A stretch of 64,000 nt of DNA from NCBI RefSeq assembly GCF_018622995.1, contig NZ_CP076022.1, forward strand, positions 2,418,001 to 2,482,000. Direction: 5' to 3'. Below the pieces are notes generated by a model. The model did no database searches. It worked only from the letters and a program-made list of their open reading frames with translations, and was not told the origin of the DNA. The translations under genes and the position numbers were made by a program. Positions 62,122 to 64,000 of this stretch are shown piece after piece (the first letter of the stretch is position 1; the number at the start of each line of letters is the position of its first letter). Source of the stretch: Arthrobacter jiangjiafuii. GTDB lineage: Bacteria; Actinomycetota; Actinomycetes; Actinomycetales; Micrococcaceae.

Positions 62122-62589
62122 ATGCCCCGCCTGTCCCCCGGTGATCCGGCCCCGGAATTCACGCTTCCAGCTACGGACTCTACCCTTGTTTCGCTTTCCG
62201 GCTTCCGCGGGAAAAGCACGATTGTCTACTTCTACCCCGCCGCTGCCACTCCCGGTTGCACCACCGAGGCGTGCGACTTCCGGGACAACCTGAACACCCT
62301 GCAGGCTGCCGGATACGCCGTCGTCGGCATCTCCCCTGATCCCGTCAGCAAGCTCGAGAAGTTCGCCGCCGCCGAACACCTCACCTTCCCGCTGCTCTCC
62401 GACCCGGACCATGCCGTGGCCGAGGCCTACGGCGCCTGGGGCGAAAAGAAAAACTACGGCAAGGTCTACGAGGGACTCATCCGCTCCACGGTCGTTGTGG
62501 ACCCCGAGGGCATGGTTTCCCTCGCCCAGTACAACGTCCGGGCAACCGGCCACGTTGCCAAGCTGCAGCGTGATCTGAACCTGGCCTGA
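62122..62589 (+). CDS. bcp: Thioredoxin-dependent thiol peroxidase (Bcp-type peroxiredoxin)
   Basis: A 155-residue cytoplasmic peroxiredoxin. It has the peroxidatic Cys at 46 and resolving Cys at 51 in PGCTTEACDFRD, preceded by YFYPAAATPG, and SPDPVSKLEKFAAAEHLTFPLLSD. It reduces H2O2 and organic peroxides. AAGGAGA precedes the ATG at 62122. The preceding Pro/Thr context (YFYPAAATPGC) is normal for the family. Confidence 0.94.
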   Translation: MPRLSPGDPAPEFTLPATDSTLVSLSGFRGKSTIVYFYPAAATPGCTTEACDFRDNLNTLQAAGYAVVGISPDPVSKLEKFAAAEHLTFPLLSDPDHAVAEAYGAWGEKKNYGKVYEGLIRSTVVVDPEGMVSLAQYNVRATGHVAKLQRDLNLA

Positions 62590-62655
62590 ACCTCGGGTAC
62601 ACTGGAGGCTGGTTTTATGCCTGGCCGCGGATCCGCGCACAGCATGAATGCCTGA

Positions 62656-62737
<82 letters not shown>

Positions 62738-62799
62738 CTTTTTGTGATGAGTACAGACGGCGTCCATGGATGATATTCAGGATGAGTCGCGACATAGGT

Positions 62800-62834
62800 A
62801 ACACCCCGGTCTTCGGACCGGGGTGTTTTCTTTT
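62800..62834 (+). terminator. Terminator after tRNA-Leu
   Basis: A perfect 12-bp stem, AACACCCCGGTC and complement, with a TTCG loop, followed by TTCTTTT. Confidence 0.88.
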
Positions 62835-63006
62835 GCCTGGAATCGGATCACAACCGAATCACCCCGCGCTGTGGCCTGCGCCAGAATTTCTCCACCCCTC
62901 CACCCATCCGGTGGCGGAACCGGGCCGAAGACCTTCTGAAGCCTCGCACCGAGAGGCGTTCTGACCAACCGAGTTCCTGACACGGAACCACCAGAAGGAG
63001 AAAACC

Positions 63007-63705
63007 ATGGCTCTCACCACCCGCCGGAACATGTCCATCCTCGGCATCGCAGCGGTCTCCATGCTCGGCCTGGCAGCCTGCAGCACCGACTCCACCGACA
63101 CCTCCTCCGAAAGCTCCGAATCGGGCATGGCCTCCGAGTCCAGCATGTCCCCCTCGGCCTCCGAGTCGATGAGCCCGGATGCCACGGCCAGCGAATCCAC
63201 GGCCGACCCCGCCGCAAACCTGGTGGGCGCCAGCTGCGCCGACTATGCAGCAATGGTCCCGGAAGGCGCCGGATCGGTTGAAGGGATGGCGATGGACCCG
63301 GTTGCCACCGCAGCGTCGAACAACCCCATGCTCACCACGCTCAGCGCGGCGATCTCCGGCCAGTTGAACCCCGAGGTGAACCTTGTGGACACCCTGAACG
63401 GCTCGGAGTTCACCGTCTTCGCGCCCACCGATGATGCATTCGCCAAGCTGGACCCGGCCACCCTTGAAGCCCTCAAGACCGACCCGGACCTGCTCTCCAG
63501 CATCCTCACCTATCACGTAGTGCCCGGCCAGATGACACCCGACGAGCTCTCGGGCATGTACGCCACCGTGAACGGTGCCGAGGTTGATGTCACCGGGTCC
63601 GGTGACGCCATGATGGTCAACGATTCGGCGGTTGTCTGCGGCGGCGTCATGACCGAGAACGCCACGGTTTACCTGATGGATACCGTTCTGATGCCTCCCA
63701 TGTAA
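63007..63705 (+). CDS. Fasciclin-domain lipoprotein
   Basis: A 232-residue surface lipoprotein of the MPT70/MPT83 kind. The lipobox LAAC places the lipidated Cys at 25. A Ser/Glu/Met-rich linker (about 26-70) is followed by one fasciclin domain (about 95-232) with the characteristic [18 protein letters not shown] and [11 protein letters not shown]. Such domains mediate adhesion; the role in this organism is not known. AGAAGGAG precedes the ATG. A single-gene unit as far as visible. Confidence 0.9.
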   Translation: MALTTRRNMSILGIAAVSMLGLAACSTDSTDTSSESSESGMASESSMSPSASESMSPDATASESTADPAANLVGASCADYAAMVPEGAGSVEGMAMDPVATAASNNPMLTTLSAAISGQLNPEVNLVDTLNGSEFTVFAPTDDAFAKLDPATLEALKTDPDLLSSILTYHVVPGQMTPDELSGMYATVNGAEVDVTGSGDAMMVNDSAVVCGGVMTENATVYLMDTVLMPPM

Positions 63706-63866
63706 TCCACCGTCCCAGCGCCGGAGGTGCACGGCACACCCGGTTCCACCAAAGCGGGCGCTCCACGCGGGAGCGTCCGCTTTTGTGTGACCAAATTGTG
63801 ACCGCACCGCCGGGAGCGCAAATACGTGAAGATTCCTCCTCACCCATTAGGCTCTGTCCATATGTT

Positions 63867-63882
63867 TGTGTCGCACGACACA
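63867..63882. promoter_or_regulatory. Palindrome in the upstream region of the last gene
   Basis: TGTGTCG-CA-CGACACA, 7-bp arms, 14 nt downstream of a -10-like TAGGCT (63848-63853). Confidence 0.4.
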
Positions 63883-63953
63883 CGTTGGATGACACGCACC
63901 GCACGGCACCCGCCGTTTGCACGGGTATCACTCGCCCCAGAGGAGTTAGAACC

Positions 63954-64000
63954 ATGTCATTTGCTGGCCGACCCATGAACGGTGCCCGCCCCAAGCGGCG
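63954..64000 (+). CDS. Start of an unidentified gene, cut by the window end
   Basis: An ATG with GAGGAG eight nt upstream opens a frame, MSFAGRPMNGARPKRR, that runs off the window. The basic, Pro-rich start gives no family. Confidence 0.5.
   Translation, partial: MSFAGRPMNGARPKR

Overview
The window is GC-rich chromosomal DNA from an actinobacterium of the Micrococcaceae, most like Arthrobacter sensu lato. This is judged from gene content and order, an rRNA operon without a spacer tRNA, TTGnnn/TAnnnT promoters, and many start codons placed 6-8 nt after a -10 box (leaderless mRNAs). Nothing points to a plasmid or phage, and no CRISPR array or insertion sequence was seen.

Bases 1-18505 (minus strand) form an 11-gene cell-wall glycopolymer locus with mostly overlapping or abutting genes. 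In transcription order it holds an LCP ligase, a secreted repeat protein, two GT4 glycosyltransferases, a TagGH-type exporter, a fused glycosyltransferase, a UDP-ManNAc dehydrogenase, and three large glycerophosphotransferase-like proteins. The last of these runs off the window. The likely product is an anionic wall polymer combining a hexuronic acid with polyol-phosphate units. Next come ddl-gpsA-plsC and murA (19.1-23.5 kb), then leuCD diverging from an IclR regulator of the NdgR/LtbR type (23.7-26.7 kb). These are followed by a potassium channel, thiL, tRNA-Glu and tRNA-Gln, and an operon of FAH hydrolase, membrane protein, gltX and HAD phosphatase (to 32.4 kb).

A complete 16S-23S-5S operon on the minus strand occupies 32.95-38.5 kb. 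It has two recognisable promoters and paired processing stems. Beyond it lie an MBL hydrolase, ilvE and leuB on the minus strand. A two-component system, a YjbR-like protein, a MacB/FtsX-type ABC transporter and an orphan protein follow on the plus strand (42.2-48.6 kb). metG and serA flank an 800-bp non-coding island of palindromic repeats and gene debris. ilvBNC with an attenuator leader peptide and ilvD follow (52.9-58.6 kb). The right end carries a D-2-hydroxyacid dehydrogenase, small orphan proteins, two identical tRNA-Lys genes, a MarR regulator, a Bcp peroxiredoxin, tRNA-Leu and a fasciclin lipoprotein.

Branched-chain amino-acid synthesis is the main theme of the central part: leuCD, leuB, ilvE, ilvBNC and ilvD all lie within about 35 kb. 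A related 15-bp motif (TCTCA-N5-TG) lies upstream of leuCD/ndgR, leuB and ilvB and could be the regulator's operator, while ilvB has an additional attenuator. The most unusual items are the palindromic repeat array at 50.5-50.9 kb, the secreted protein with an 8-residue repeat inside the wall-polymer operon, the three glycerophosphotransferase paralogues, and the ilvB leader/operator arrangement.
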